Positions 35,890 through 46,591 of a stretch of 64,000 nt of DNA are shown piece by piece. Every line of letters starts with the position of its first letter. Within the stretch, counting starts at the first letter, position 1. Under the pieces are notes generated by a model that was not told where the DNA came from, ran no database searches, and saw nothing but the letters and a program-made list of their open reading frames with translations. The position numbers and the translations under genes were made by a program. The stretch is from assembly GCA_021307315.1 (NCBI GenBank), contig JAJSPD010000042.1:248001-312000 (forward strand), read 5' to 3'. The DNA comes from Bisporella sp. PMI_857 (Eukaryota; Ascomycota; Leotiomycetes; Helotiales; Helotiaceae).

Positions 35890-36502
35890 ACATGAATCAG
35901 ACGTTGTGCTCACTAGCTATGGTTTAACTCTCCATGTTATGATCGCCTTCCAGTGCACGTCTATGGAGCAATATTCAAGTCCTTGGCGGGGTTTATCTTG
36001 ACCTGTTATGTATGCAAGACTCTGTGTTACACTTTGTTGCTGAAGTTCAGCATTGGCAATGAATATCAATCTCATGAAATATGACCTGCCTGCTTTATTT
36101 TATATATCATGCTAATTCTATCAACATTACAGTAAGGTAAGTAATCATCACGCCCCTATTGGCTGAAAGTAACAACATCCCTGAATCAGCTTAGATAAGC
36201 GCCAAGCTCTCTGGGATCAAGACTCAACAACCTTGATGGGCAGGAACATTTTGATACGTAACAGCTGCTTTCAAAGAGAACAATGGCGCTCTTTACCTAC
36301 GACCACAAACAATTCCCTTCTTCCAGACTCTTAGCAACATAACAACTATACATTACTCGCAATTGCTTCCTTTCCAGCAGACATTGCTCCGTTTTCTACA
36401 AGGTCATAATACTTGCGCACTTATATATACCCCCGCCACGAACAAGGTAACGTCATATCGCCTCTCTACCACTCCTCACTTTCTGACTGCTTATAGGCGA
36501 TT
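35890..36502. other. Intergenic, no gene supported
   Basis: Contains the DUF4246 3' end and the ZIP transporter promoter and 5' UTR. No repeats or RNA genes were seen. Confidence 0.5.
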
Positions 36503-38255
36503 ATGGAGGAGGCACGACTGGGTAACGATCTGCGAGGATGGATAATGTGCGGAGTGAGCGGCATAGCCTGCATCGTCGGAGCTAGTCTCATTTGCGTCGA
36601 TATCTTGGTCCGATACATGCCTGGAAGGAGAAACTTCGATATCCAGAGAAGCACTGGTTTCCAAGCAGCCTCCTACAGTCTCAGTTTTGGCGTAATGGTA
36701 TACAAGTCCGCTCAGCGAAACTTCTGCATTCATACTAAATTTATGCCAGATTTTCTCAGCCTTGTACAAATTGTTGCCTTCCTCGAAGAATTATCTCATC
36801 GCGGGTGGGTTTCCGGAACAAAGTGCAGCCTGGATATTATTAGGCTGCTTTTCTGCAGGATTTATAGGAATACAGGTGCTTATCAGGTATGTGGATGAGA
36901 AATGGCCGAATAGGGCTGATGACCTGACTCAACCCAGGATTGTACATCCATATATGCCTTCTCATGTCGAAGGCTGCGATCATCACCATGAAGAAGATCC
37001 TGATAAGCAGGACGAAGATACAAATATACATACAATGAACGATACAGCACCAGTGCTAAGAGGACACTCGAGTTTGGAAACTCATATGAATACGGAGTCA
37101 ACTCCGTTGCTTTCACACGAGGTACGCTTTTACAACGTAGAACGGAAGCCTTTTACACCTTACTCTGCACAATGTTATTAACTTAGGAATTTAGGGTACC
37201 ACACCAAGATCAGCAACCAGACCGAACGGTGTGCAGAACGGTGTCACTTCGAAGTAAGTGCATTTGCAATTCAAGGATTATCAAAGGGTTGCCAGGCAAT
37301 CTCCTATATATTTTGGAGTCTGACCACTTGTCTTAATCTATAGGCCATTTCTCAAATCTCCGATGATTGAAGTACCGGAACGAGTTATGTCCTTTGTGAT
37401 GGATCGCAAGAACCGCTGTGATAACGGTGGCCCATGTTTTGGTTACTCAGAACCATGTGGCCAAAAATGCTTCAAGGTAAGTTTTTATGGGACTATTAAC
37501 GTATCCCAAAGGTGACTTTGATGTCAGGCGGGCAAACGACGACCTTCGACGTTGGATGGCACAACCTCATCACGTGGTCCATCCAATCAACAACACCAAA
37601 TACATGATGAAGTAGAATCTGGTAGTGAGACACCAACGCTTATCACATCTCCAGCGGATGAGCACCACCACCATGTGCCTGAAAATGCTTAGTAAGTACC
37701 AAATTCCATTTATGCAAGACTTTCTCCTGGCCTTCTCTTGCATACATGTGTAAGATAAGTTAGTCTCTTACTAATTCAGGCAATTTCAGTATGAGCACAG
37801 GTCTCCAGACATCAATTGCAATAGCTCTACACAAGCTACCTGAAGGATTTATAACGTACGCAACTAATCACGCGAATCCCTCCCTTGGAGCTTCAGTCTT
37901 TTTCGCAATTTTTTTACATAATATCACGGAAGGCTTTGTCATGGCTCTACCGCTGTACCTTGCCTTACATAGCCGGACGAAAGCTCTACTTTGGTCATCC
38001 GCTCTTGGTGGTCTTAGCCAACCACTTGGTGCAGGCATAGCCGCCGCATGGTTCAAGATTGCGGGTAGCAATGGCAGTCAGCCTGGATCTACGGGGTACG
38101 GTTGTTTATTTGGTGTTACTTCTGGCATTATGACAAGTGTTGCATTGCATTTGTTCTCAGAGGGATTGAGTCTGAACCACAGCAAAAATTTATGCATAGG
38201 CTTTGGATTCCTGGGAATTGTGATTATAGGGATTGGTAATGCACTCACCAGTTGA
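36503..38255 (+). CDS. ZRT3: Zrt3-like ZIP zinc transporter (vacuolar type)
   Basis: Six exons (36503-36697, 36750-37121, 37195-37253, 37344-37476, 37528-37691, 37790-38255) give 462 aa. The N-terminus WIMCGVSGIACIVGASLICVD and SLSFGVMIFSALYKLLPSSK match the fungal Zrt3 group, which moves zinc out of the vacuole. After TM3 comes a long hydrophilic loop (about 260 residues). It holds a His cluster (CDHHHEED), a Cys-rich stretch with Cys in DNGGPCFGYSEPCGQKC, and a second His run (DEHHHHVPE). The C-terminal half has the ZIP metal-site helices ALHKLPEG (TM4) and FLHNITEGF (TM5), then four more TM segments. The acceptor at 37195 rather than 37187 is needed to keep frame. The metal-binding loop may sense or buffer zinc; that is inference. 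Confidence 0.9.
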
Positions 38256-39003
38256 GATTTTATGGATTAATGACATCGAACACAATAGGGTTACTCGGGC
38301 AGGCAGCATTGGGTAAAGGCATATATGGGACATAGGTTTTGGGCGTTCAGCTTAGCGTATAGATCCTGTCATTATTTTAACAATGTATGATTTAGGGGCT
38401 TGTGCCCTGAGCCGGGGATTTGTGGATTCTGAGTCGTTAGCCGATTCGTTTATATGCTGACCTCCACTGTAATGTGCCATACAAGACTCCTACTGTGTAT
38501 GCGGCATGGTCCTTTTCTTAATGCCGTGTAGCGGTTTTGGTAACTAGTCTCTGCGATCTCAAGCAGCCATCACATTGCACGACGGATGGGCGGACAATAG
38601 AAAGTGCCAATCACTAACAAAGTCTTCATTTGAAAAGAAACTAGAAGCCAAAATACACCGCTGAGCAGTTCGCCCCTTCCTATGCTGCTAGCGTTTGAGC
38701 GTTAATACCTCCTTCTCTAACGCTTCCATCGCTTCTCATTAACATGTACTCCATAGAATACTGTTCACACTCCCCTCAATTATCTGATTGTTGTCCTAGA
38801 TTCTCCTAAAATTCCGTCCGGGTGTCACATTGCTTTTAGACCATGTCCCAACAACTTCGACCCAAGTGGGTTACGCATAGTATACACCATTCTATACCCA
38901 TTCGTCGTATTTGCCGGCCTCTATCCTTTTTTTGTCACCTTATCTTTTCTTTTGATATTTAAGGTTCCATAACCCATGTCGCTATATCAATCTGTTAAAA
39001 GCC
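38256..39003. other. Intergenic, no gene supported
   Basis: Holds the transporter 3' end and a low-complexity T/C-rich stretch (38780-38980). No coding sequence recognised. Confidence 0.5.
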
Positions 39004-39912
39004 ATGTCTCGAAGGGCAACCACTAAGTTTTTGCAGCTACAGACTTGTCAAAATCCCGCCCAGCCCAGGCCCAGTCCGCAGTCTACCGGTGGGATTTCCA
39101 CCTTATGAAGCAGGTCACCCCTTGCCTCAACATCCGGGAAAAGCTCTGAATGAAGGATTTGGCAAGCCAAACAAAAACATTCAAAGTGCTTTCGAGTTGG
39201 TTCATCAAGCTTTCTTTAATCTACCAAACTTCCCTTAGGTAAGCCGCTCTAGAGATCTCAAATAGGCAACATATACTGTCCTTGCCGTAGAAGTAGGTAT
39301 TGCCGGAATCTACTTCGGATATATTGAGGATGCCTAAGGCCAAAATAAATTTGTCTACCAAGACACTGAGCGAAAGCGCTTTAAAGTTACATTATCTTTG
39401 AGTACGTCTGATACTACTGGTAGTGTCCTTCAACCGCTTTTAGGGCAGACCAGATAGTCAAACCTTTGGTGCGTCGTCAATACAAATCCAGATAATGACT
39501 TCAGAGCTTTGCCAAACAATCATTCTGCAGTGCGCTCTGTACGCAATACTCTTAACAAACTTATAAGTGCCACTGGTCTTCAACATCATGATCTGGAAGT
39601 GCACATCTTTCAAGCGAAAGGAAGCTCTCTCGCCGCTGCTTAGTCTTGTGTTGAGTCGCGCTGAAATGCATATAAGAATAGTACGACATCCCAATGGTGA
39701 AGAGGTATTACGCTGAAGACTTGTTTATTAATACCGATGACTTCTGGGGTTGTGACGAAGCGGGGATAGCGGCCTTCCTAAGTACTCTGATTGCTTCTGA
39801 TTGGACCAATTTTGCTAAATGCGGAGAATTTGACAGTAAAGCCGTGCTATCTGTCGCTGCAGGAATACAAGGAAGCAGCATAAAGAATACAGAACAACTA
39901 AAAGACTATTAA
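39004..39912 (+). pseudogene. Decayed Oma1-like M48 metallopeptidase
   Basis: Fragments in several frames, broken by stops, line up in order with an Oma1-type inner-membrane protease. At 39068-39237 there is an N-terminal piece (VGFPPYEAGHPLPQHPGKAL). At 39268-39340 a TM-like piece (ATYTVLAVEVGIAGIYFGYI) is followed by ERKRF. At 39470-39600 there is SVRNTLNKLISATGLQHHDL with LEVHIF, matching the region before the active site. At 39740-39780 there is CDEAGIAAFL, where intact enzymes have DEAGIAAVLGHE. The HExxH zinc site itself is missing. At least five stop or frame breaks separate the pieces, so it cannot encode a working enzyme. Identification rests on recalled family patterns and is moderate. 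The 39694-39912 open frame is part of this relic rather than a gene. Confidence 0.45.
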
Positions 39913-40496
39913 AGCTGACTATTTTTCAAGACTTTCATTTCTCATATTGATATTCTGACCAGTGCCCTAGAAGCAGACATGACTAAAGAACGTTCGATCG
40001 CACATTTCAAATAACGCAAACAGCAGGAGGTAGAGAGACTAGATGTGAAAAATAGGATGAGCAATGTTACTTCAGGAGGTGGTGAAAGAGCTAGGAAAGA
40101 GGTATTATTTCCTTCTTGAGCAGTCTTTAGTCACTCTATTTTGCAGTAAGAATAGTGTTAAATACAATAAACATGATCCCCCCCCCCAAAAAAAAAACAT
40201 TTTCGCTAAATATTTGACAAGACTTATCAATTTCTGGGTTAACTAGCATTTGCACGTCTTTAATCGCTGGAGAATGCCGTTTAATACTCATATCTCTATT
40301 ATACGCGTTTTCGTTGTGGTGCCCTCTATGCGGGGTGTGGTGGAGAGGTTCTGAGTAACTTGAATATACAGAAGAAAGGCAATATTTACATAATGAGTAA
40401 CCCCAAACCTCGCCCATGTTTTCAATCTTTATCATAAACCTTGCCTTTTAACACACTAGCTCCCCTCCCCAACCCGGTCACATCAACATGACGGAC
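39913..40496. other. Intergenic with C/A homopolymer run
   Basis: No gene supported. Contains ten C followed by ten A at 40178-40197. Confidence 0.5.
40178..40197. repeat. C10-A10 homopolymer junction
   Basis: Ten C then ten A. A similar C8-A7 run sits at 63955-63969. Lengths in such runs are prone to sequencing error. Confidence 0.7.
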
Positions 40497-41069
40497 TCAA
40501 GGGCAAGTCAAAACGCCATATCTGTTTGTAATCCGGATACCATCTACAGCATTGTCAGCCAAACACGATCTCTGGGTGATTCGTCTGGGAAAACATACCA
40601 AGGTTGAGAGCTACCTCGGCCGTCGAATCAGTGCACGTGCAGTTGAGCCACGGACGCGTGATCCCGCAACACTCGCCGTAAGTTTTGTCGGGGAGCCGGT
40701 AGAGTTCGCAGTTGTCGCAGGAGGTGCTAAAGTTGCCGTTTTTGGCGTACTGTATTGAGATATCAGCGTGTTGATTATTTTGGGTTGAGATTTTCCTGTT
40801 TAGGCCGGAAGCAAGAAATGGGGATGGGGGAGCCGAATCGAAGAGGGAGGGAATGGGGAAAGTACCGCGATTTTGTGGTCTGAGGTATAGGCGAGACAGG
40901 TGTTGAGGTCTAGAGATGTGGTTTGGAACGTCCCTAGTCCGTCGCCGATGTTGCAGCTTGCGCTTAGGATATCGGTGGCGGAATCGAGCGTCTCGTTGGC
41001 GCAGGATTGGCCCCAGTTGTAGGCTGTTGCTAGGGGAGCAAGGAAGGCGAGGAGCGTGATGGACTTCAT
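40497..41069 (-). CDS. Small secreted CVNH-like protein
   Basis: Three exons (41069-40866, 40749-40599, 40543-40497) give 133 aa. The start MKSITLLAFLAPLATAYNWG is a clear signal peptide. The mature part has the spacing of a cyanovirin-N homology domain in two tandem halves: SASCNIGDGLGTFQTTSLDL followed by NTCLAY, then NGNFSTSCDNCEL, a Cys-rich insert (YGECCGITRPWLNCTC) and AEVALNLDGIRITNRYG ending in TCP. The insert in the second half has extra Cys not usual for CVNH. CVNH domains in fungi are small carbohydrate-binding lectin folds, some secreted. The last exon of 47 nt is needed for the second half to close. Identification as CVNH is by recalled motif spacing; a secreted Cys-rich effector-like protein is the fallback reading. 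Confidence 0.7.
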
Positions 41070-44000
41070 TTTGAGGTTATAATGGTTTGATTTGATGAGA
41101 CTTCTTTGGTTAGACCGAAATCTAGATTTAAGTATGAAGCGTGTATATATATATCTAAAGATCTAGACTTCGAGAACTACCGCATTCCTGTACCGTCAAA
41201 ATGCATTTTCGTCACCTTCCGAGATATCTTCATGGAAGTGCCGGGGAGGGTCAGCGATGCTTGCTTGTGGGGAACAGCGGGATGGCGGGAAGGCTATTAA
41301 TACAGGGATTTGTTTATAGACATTACAACTTGCATGTGATCTTGACGACTTTCTCAAAATTCATAATCTCTTAACGTGGTCGTAATGTTAACCCTAGCAT
41401 ATATTTCCGACACCCTATCATTGATAATTTAGATTTGATGCTGTTCTGTAACGCTGTTGTTGTCTACGTATACCACTTTGAAGAGTAACCCCGATGTGCC
41501 TCGCTAAAGTGGCAGGCTATGTCCCCAGATATCCACAATGCGATGAAAGCTTTGGCTCGTTGGGGAAGCTGATCTCGGCTAAATTCAGGGGTCAAAACGG
41601 GGCCTTTCTGGGGCTATGCATTTTTATGTAAGAACTTGTTCGAGCTGAGTAATTGTATGCATTAATGGGAGGGAGCCTTGCAGTGCTTTCCAGGTGGGAG
41701 CCGATCATGGGCTGGAGAATAAGTTGGACCACTCCTGGCCAGTCAGAGGGAAGGTTGAGCACTCCCAGGACCATGTCAATTCGTTACATGAAATGCATCT
41801 TTTCATGCAAATATGTTCAGTATGCTGTCGCGGCGAAATTCTTCTTCTTCTTAAAGGACAGGAGTAAGGCATATGCGAAAGTTATCTGACGCATGTTGCC
41901 AAACATGGGGTAATGGTTCAGGGGCTCAAGCGAGAATGACGCAAGCCCTACCTCCAAACTTTAAGCCTGGCCCCTTTTTCTTCCTTTGCGTCTTTTGCGC
42001 TTGCTTGGGCATGAAGCGCCATTTCTTCTAAGCTGTAGTTGCTACCTATCTGGATATCTGAACAGCTGGTTGCGGCAACGCGCTGTGCTCTCCCTAGCTA
42101 GAAAGGTGACTAGACTTGGCATGTGGCAAGCAAAACACAACCATAAGGCCACGAGTTGCATAAACTACCCCCTATGGTAGCAAGATGTTCCTATTTTTAT
42201 ATATAAAGAAAGCTAAATATTTCATCAGATCAACTAGGCTATGACCAATAATTATTTGTACCCCGTCCCGTAACTTCTTTGTAAGTTAAATATATCGATT
42301 ATTTAATCCACCTTCTCAATAGTGAGAGTTAGCGCGGCTGCTTAATCGTTCGAGTATCTGCAGTTGCGGGTATGCTAGGTTTTAGTATAATTTAATCGTC
42401 ACAATAACTGTGTCTTCAGACATTCTAAAACGTTCAAATCATCTAGTGGTCAGTATTCCTAGGCGACATACAAGCTACAAAATTATCCGCACCACTCAAA
42501 AAGTCCAGTAAATACATTGTGCTTTCTATAGAGACATTTGGCAACGACATGCCGTACCGTATAGGCTCAGGTTGGTTTGTACTTTGTAGCCATAAGTATG
42601 TGCAATCCATGAGAAGGCAATGAAGCATACCAAGAAAACCGAAAACGAAAATTGGAATGTTGTGAACATTAGGATCATTGAAAGATGCAAAGGCTGTATG
42701 TGTAAGCTAACAAGTTGGGCTACAGAATGACGCCAAGGTGCAAGGGATTCATCAATGCAGCGTTGACGCCTCGAGGTCTCATGTTGAGATAGATCTAGGA
42801 GCATTAAAACACTAGCGTAAATGCTCTGGGTGGTTTTTACCACGTTGAATATGATATATTTACTACGATCATGCTGATCGAACTTCGGCCTGGTTTCTGT
42901 CCAGGGGCTTCCATTTTTCTGCTCTTGCTGTCCATAATGTTATCGTGAGCATAGCGAAGGAATACGTTAATGGGTGCGTACGAGAATTATCCGGGATCCG
43001 GTTACGAGGCGAAACGCTTCCTGTAAAATGCCTCAATCGACAAAAACCGCATGGTGCTTGTTTGGTGAATCGGTCCTTTTAGAATCCCGGTTAGATCCTT
43101 GTTAAACCCAAAGCAAATAGGATGTCTTCGAAACTTTGTTTTACAGCTAGATTTGTGATAATACTGTTTATATCAAACATCTAGGTGAAGCGTCCTCCTA
43201 CCCTTTAGCAGCGACTCGTAGCTCGGGATGGTATTACTTAACCCCTTCTAAAAGTACATGGTACATTTAATAGCATGAGCAGTCTGTTTACTATTTAGCA
43301 AGTGTTACCACATTGGGTACGGCTTTAATTTTCTTCTCTTAAGTACACTCTTAGAGAAAGTAAAATCATGCCAATATTTAGATCACACTATAGCTCGATT
43401 CAGATTATCTTTTCGAATTCATTATAAAAAATTATGATAAGCTTTAGTACTGATATACTTATGTCGACACTTGAGTGATTACGGCTAACCTCTTTTATAC
43501 TTATCCTTGTATGCTCCTTATCTACTTTAGTGATATGTATATTTGTATCATTTGGACTTCATCGTAACAACTGTCACAATAGAGGAACTAGCACTTAGAA
43601 TTATAACATTATATCGTCAAGACTTGGTATAACTAGCGTTCCTCTGATGAAGTCTAAATCAACAACACGAACAATGGGAGTGTTCCACAACCTTATGTAA
43701 GTATACAAAGTCCGTAAATCGTGGCGCGGTTGCATACGGAATTTATGTTAATTTAATCATACCTAATACTTCAATGCATATATAAACGTAATTTCAGAGC
43801 TCGATATAAGCATTTGGCCAAACTACAATTCTAATCCAATTGTTTAAGCCCCCGCCCCGCTCTTCTCTCAACGCAGCTCCCCTATCTCGTGCGCATGAAT
43901 CACGGGGTGTATGCACCGCCAACACATCAAAATATCCTAGCATATACACCAGGTATAGAAGTTGTCCTCAGCTTGGTCTTAATACCTTTTCTGAGCCTAG

Positions 44001-44221
44001 CTGTCCGTACGCAGCCCTAACGCATGCGAAATAATTTGTGATATTGTAATTCAAGAATAGAGTCGGAGACTTTTCAAGCTGGTGGCACCGAAAAAGTTGA
44101 TCAAACATTCTTGCAGCTAGCGATATTGAGGTGATCAGTGGCAGTGCTGTTGAATATTACCATGGTAGGTTATCCTACGAGCAGCAAAAAGCGGTGCCAC
44201 GCGAGACACATAATAATATAT
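41070..44221. other. Long gene-poor, AT-rich region
   Basis: About 3.15 kb with no supported gene. The longest open frames (41653-41889, minus 42526-42843, minus 42443-42628) lack recognisable features. From about 42180 to 43820 it is AT-rich with many TTTAAT/ATTATA words, which would fit old, mutated repeat DNA. An imperfect inverted repeat at 43550-43659 is listed separately. Confidence 0.5.
43550..43659. repeat. Imperfect inverted repeat, about 110 bp
   Basis: The left arm ATTTGGACTTCATC (43550-43563) pairs with the right arm GATGAAGTCTAAAT (43646-43659) with one mismatch. Further in, AGAGGAAC (43581-43588) pairs with GTTCCTCT (43638-43645) perfectly. The left side has 17 extra bases between the two paired blocks. 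It might be a remnant of a small inverted-repeat element or a hairpin; no target-site duplication was found. Confidence 0.5.
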
Positions 44222-46019
44222 ATGGAGCAGTCTTCCCAGGTGACGAATACGAATTGGCTAAAGCGAGTAGCCTCCCCGAAAAATGCAAAAATCGAGTGAG
44301 TGTTCATCTGGCTTCCTGTCACTGTCACCCTTGCGCTTACTCCGATAAGCATTATCGCTGTGCACGGAATGAACTTGCTAAACACTGATGGTCACGCGGA
44401 CAATACTTGGACTGATGAGAACTCTGGGAAGAACTGGCTGGAACATTTCCTTCCAAGTCGAATCCCGTATGCAAGGATTTTGGCTTATCAATACAACGCT
44501 AATATTGCATTTGGGACATCATCTGCTGGTGTGGAACAGCAAGCCATGAACTTGCTGAATTTTCTATCATTAGAGCGAAAGGTTTGTCAGGATTCAGCTA
44601 AATCTCATTGGGCAGAATTTCTAATATGTGATCTACAAACAGATATATAGTGCTCGTCCAATCATATTTATAGCGCATAGTATGGGTGGTATCATTGTTA
44701 AACAGGCTCTTGTAACAGCATTCCATGGCGACGGAACGAATGCCATGATTCCGACCATCACTTATGGTATTGTTTTCTTCGGTGTTCCTCACAAGGGATC
44801 AGAGTGGGCAGCGCGTGGGAGGTTTGCTACTCGCATCGGATTTAAATTTAATGAGTCGTTTCTAAAGAGCGTTGAGCAGTGTTCAGCAGTCAACGACACC
44901 CTAACTACTAAGTTCAAGCCTATACTTGAAAAATACAATTATATTAGCATCTGCGAGACGGTACCAGTAAAGAAGGGAGGTATGGATTTCGGAATTGTAG
45001 GTCATTACCTGTACTAATATACTCCGAAAATATATCTGACTAAAGAAGATCGTGGATAGAGACTCAGCGACCCTTGGGTTGGATGACTCAAAAGAGGTCA
45101 AATTGTTCCCTAACCGCAGTCACACAACTATTTGTAAGTTTGGAAGTGATGAAGAACCTGAATGGGAGCAGGTGTCTGGATTCATTTGTGGTATTGCGGA
45201 GTCTGCCATTAAGTTTTACAATTACAGTCCGATCATCCTCGAGGGTGAGAAGAGACCCACAAGCTGCTCCTATGGCTTAGAAGGTAGGTATAAGTGAACC
45301 CATCAGGAGGTACGAGGCATGGAGGCTCATCTTGCTCTGCAGGTATGGAAGAACAGAGTATCCCTCGAGAGCGTGTCATAGAAGGAGTTGAGGAGCTCCT
45401 TGAGAGCATTAATGAAGACTCAGAAAGCAGTAATCAACTCCGCGAAGCCCAGATGAACGTGGGCCAGCTATTCAGTAACATCACCTATATTTTTGTTTGG
45501 CTCCTTCCTTACCTGGAGAAGATATTATCATCCTTCTTGCCCTTTCATATCAGCTCACTTGCGCTTCCCTCCAAAACCACCGTGATGGACATGGCTGAAG
45601 AAGTTCGGCAAACCCAGCAACATCTTGTCGAGCTGGAGGAGATACATATTCAAACACTAGATACCAAGCTGCATTATGCTCTACATGCTACCGGCATGCT
45701 CCAAAATGTTATCTTCTCCGAGACCTCGAGTACCGAAGATGATATAGCTACACATCAATTACACCTTGCGAGCCAACTATATCAACAGCTACACAAACAG
45801 GCCGAAAAGATCACCCGTGAAATGTACTTGCATTCTCGGACTTGCGATAAGGAAAAGAATACGCTGAAGAAGATTGAGGCAGGTCAGAAAGAGGCAGAGG
45901 GGAAAGACGCCAAAGGACTTTACTTAATGATTGCCGAAAGAGCACAACAGGAAAAAGCCGGACAGGACGAAAACCGGGAAAATGGGAACAATCGTAAACA
46001 TTGCTGTATTATGATGTGA
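44222..46019 (+). CDS. SesB-like alpha/beta hydrolase with coiled coil and C-terminal CaaX box
   Basis: Five exons (44222-44295, 44350-44581, 44643-44996, 45049-45283, 45343-46019) give 523 aa. The exon 4 start could be 45046 instead. The N-terminal domain is the lipase/serine-esterase fold found at the front of fungal NLR-like proteins. It has DIIAVHGMN (about 25-33), WLEHFLPSRIPYARILAYQY, the nucleophile elbow IAHSMGGIIVKQAL (Ser about 114), YGIVFFGVPHKGSEW, and IVDRDSATLGL leading to NRSHTTICKF, with His near 270. Usually an NB-ARC or NACHT domain follows. Here there is instead a short linker, a hydrophobic patch (IFVWLLPYLEKILSSFLPF) and a charged coiled coil. The protein ends KHCCIMM, so the last four residues CIMM fit a CaaX prenylation box, with an adjacent Cys that could be palmitoylated. 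This suggests membrane anchoring. Role in incompatibility or cell death is by family analogy only. Confidence 0.8.
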
Positions 46020-46591
46020 GTTGCTAGACTAAGGAATTCAAAGTGTAGTCAAATCATCAAGTACAATAGTTATAATGACTCAAAGGTGGCCAGGCTAATG
46101 ATTTTTGTGCTGGGTCAAGCATTTTGACAATGTCTCTCCACAATTTTGAATAGTATGCAAATAGAATAAAGAAGCCATAATTGACACTGTGTATAACTTC
46201 CCTTATAGTGGAGTAAACCTATATGATCTAAAAGACGGAGGGCTGTTTCGAGATCCTGGTGATAGTAAAGGTAAAGGTCCTCGATGGCCACCTTATTGGA
46301 AGTTGGACAGACTAGTTTCCACACTACATCTTGCCAAAAAAAAAAAAAAAAAAAGGAATCCATCATCAATTCAGACATTACTTAACAAAAATTCGCTCAG
46401 GAGGCGACTATGAAAGGAGCTTTCTCATGTCTTGGCAGCCCTCGACTTTGAAGTACATATTCGGCATCTCGGTACGATGATAATCCGACTGATTTAAAAG
46501 CTGCCCCAGCCCGTACATAAATGCGGACAACGTTATAAAGGCTAATGCCAAAGACTTCCCAAGACTTCTACATGATACACCTCAAATTGCA
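46020..46591. other. Intergenic with 19-A run
   Basis: No gene supported. A run of 19 A lies at 46336-46354. The last 150 bp are the likely promoter of the next gene. Confidence 0.5.

Noticed and set aside
37187..37194. Earlier acceptor site for ZIP exon 3
   Set aside because: Using it puts the following exon out of frame with an immediate stop; the site eight bases later keeps the frame.
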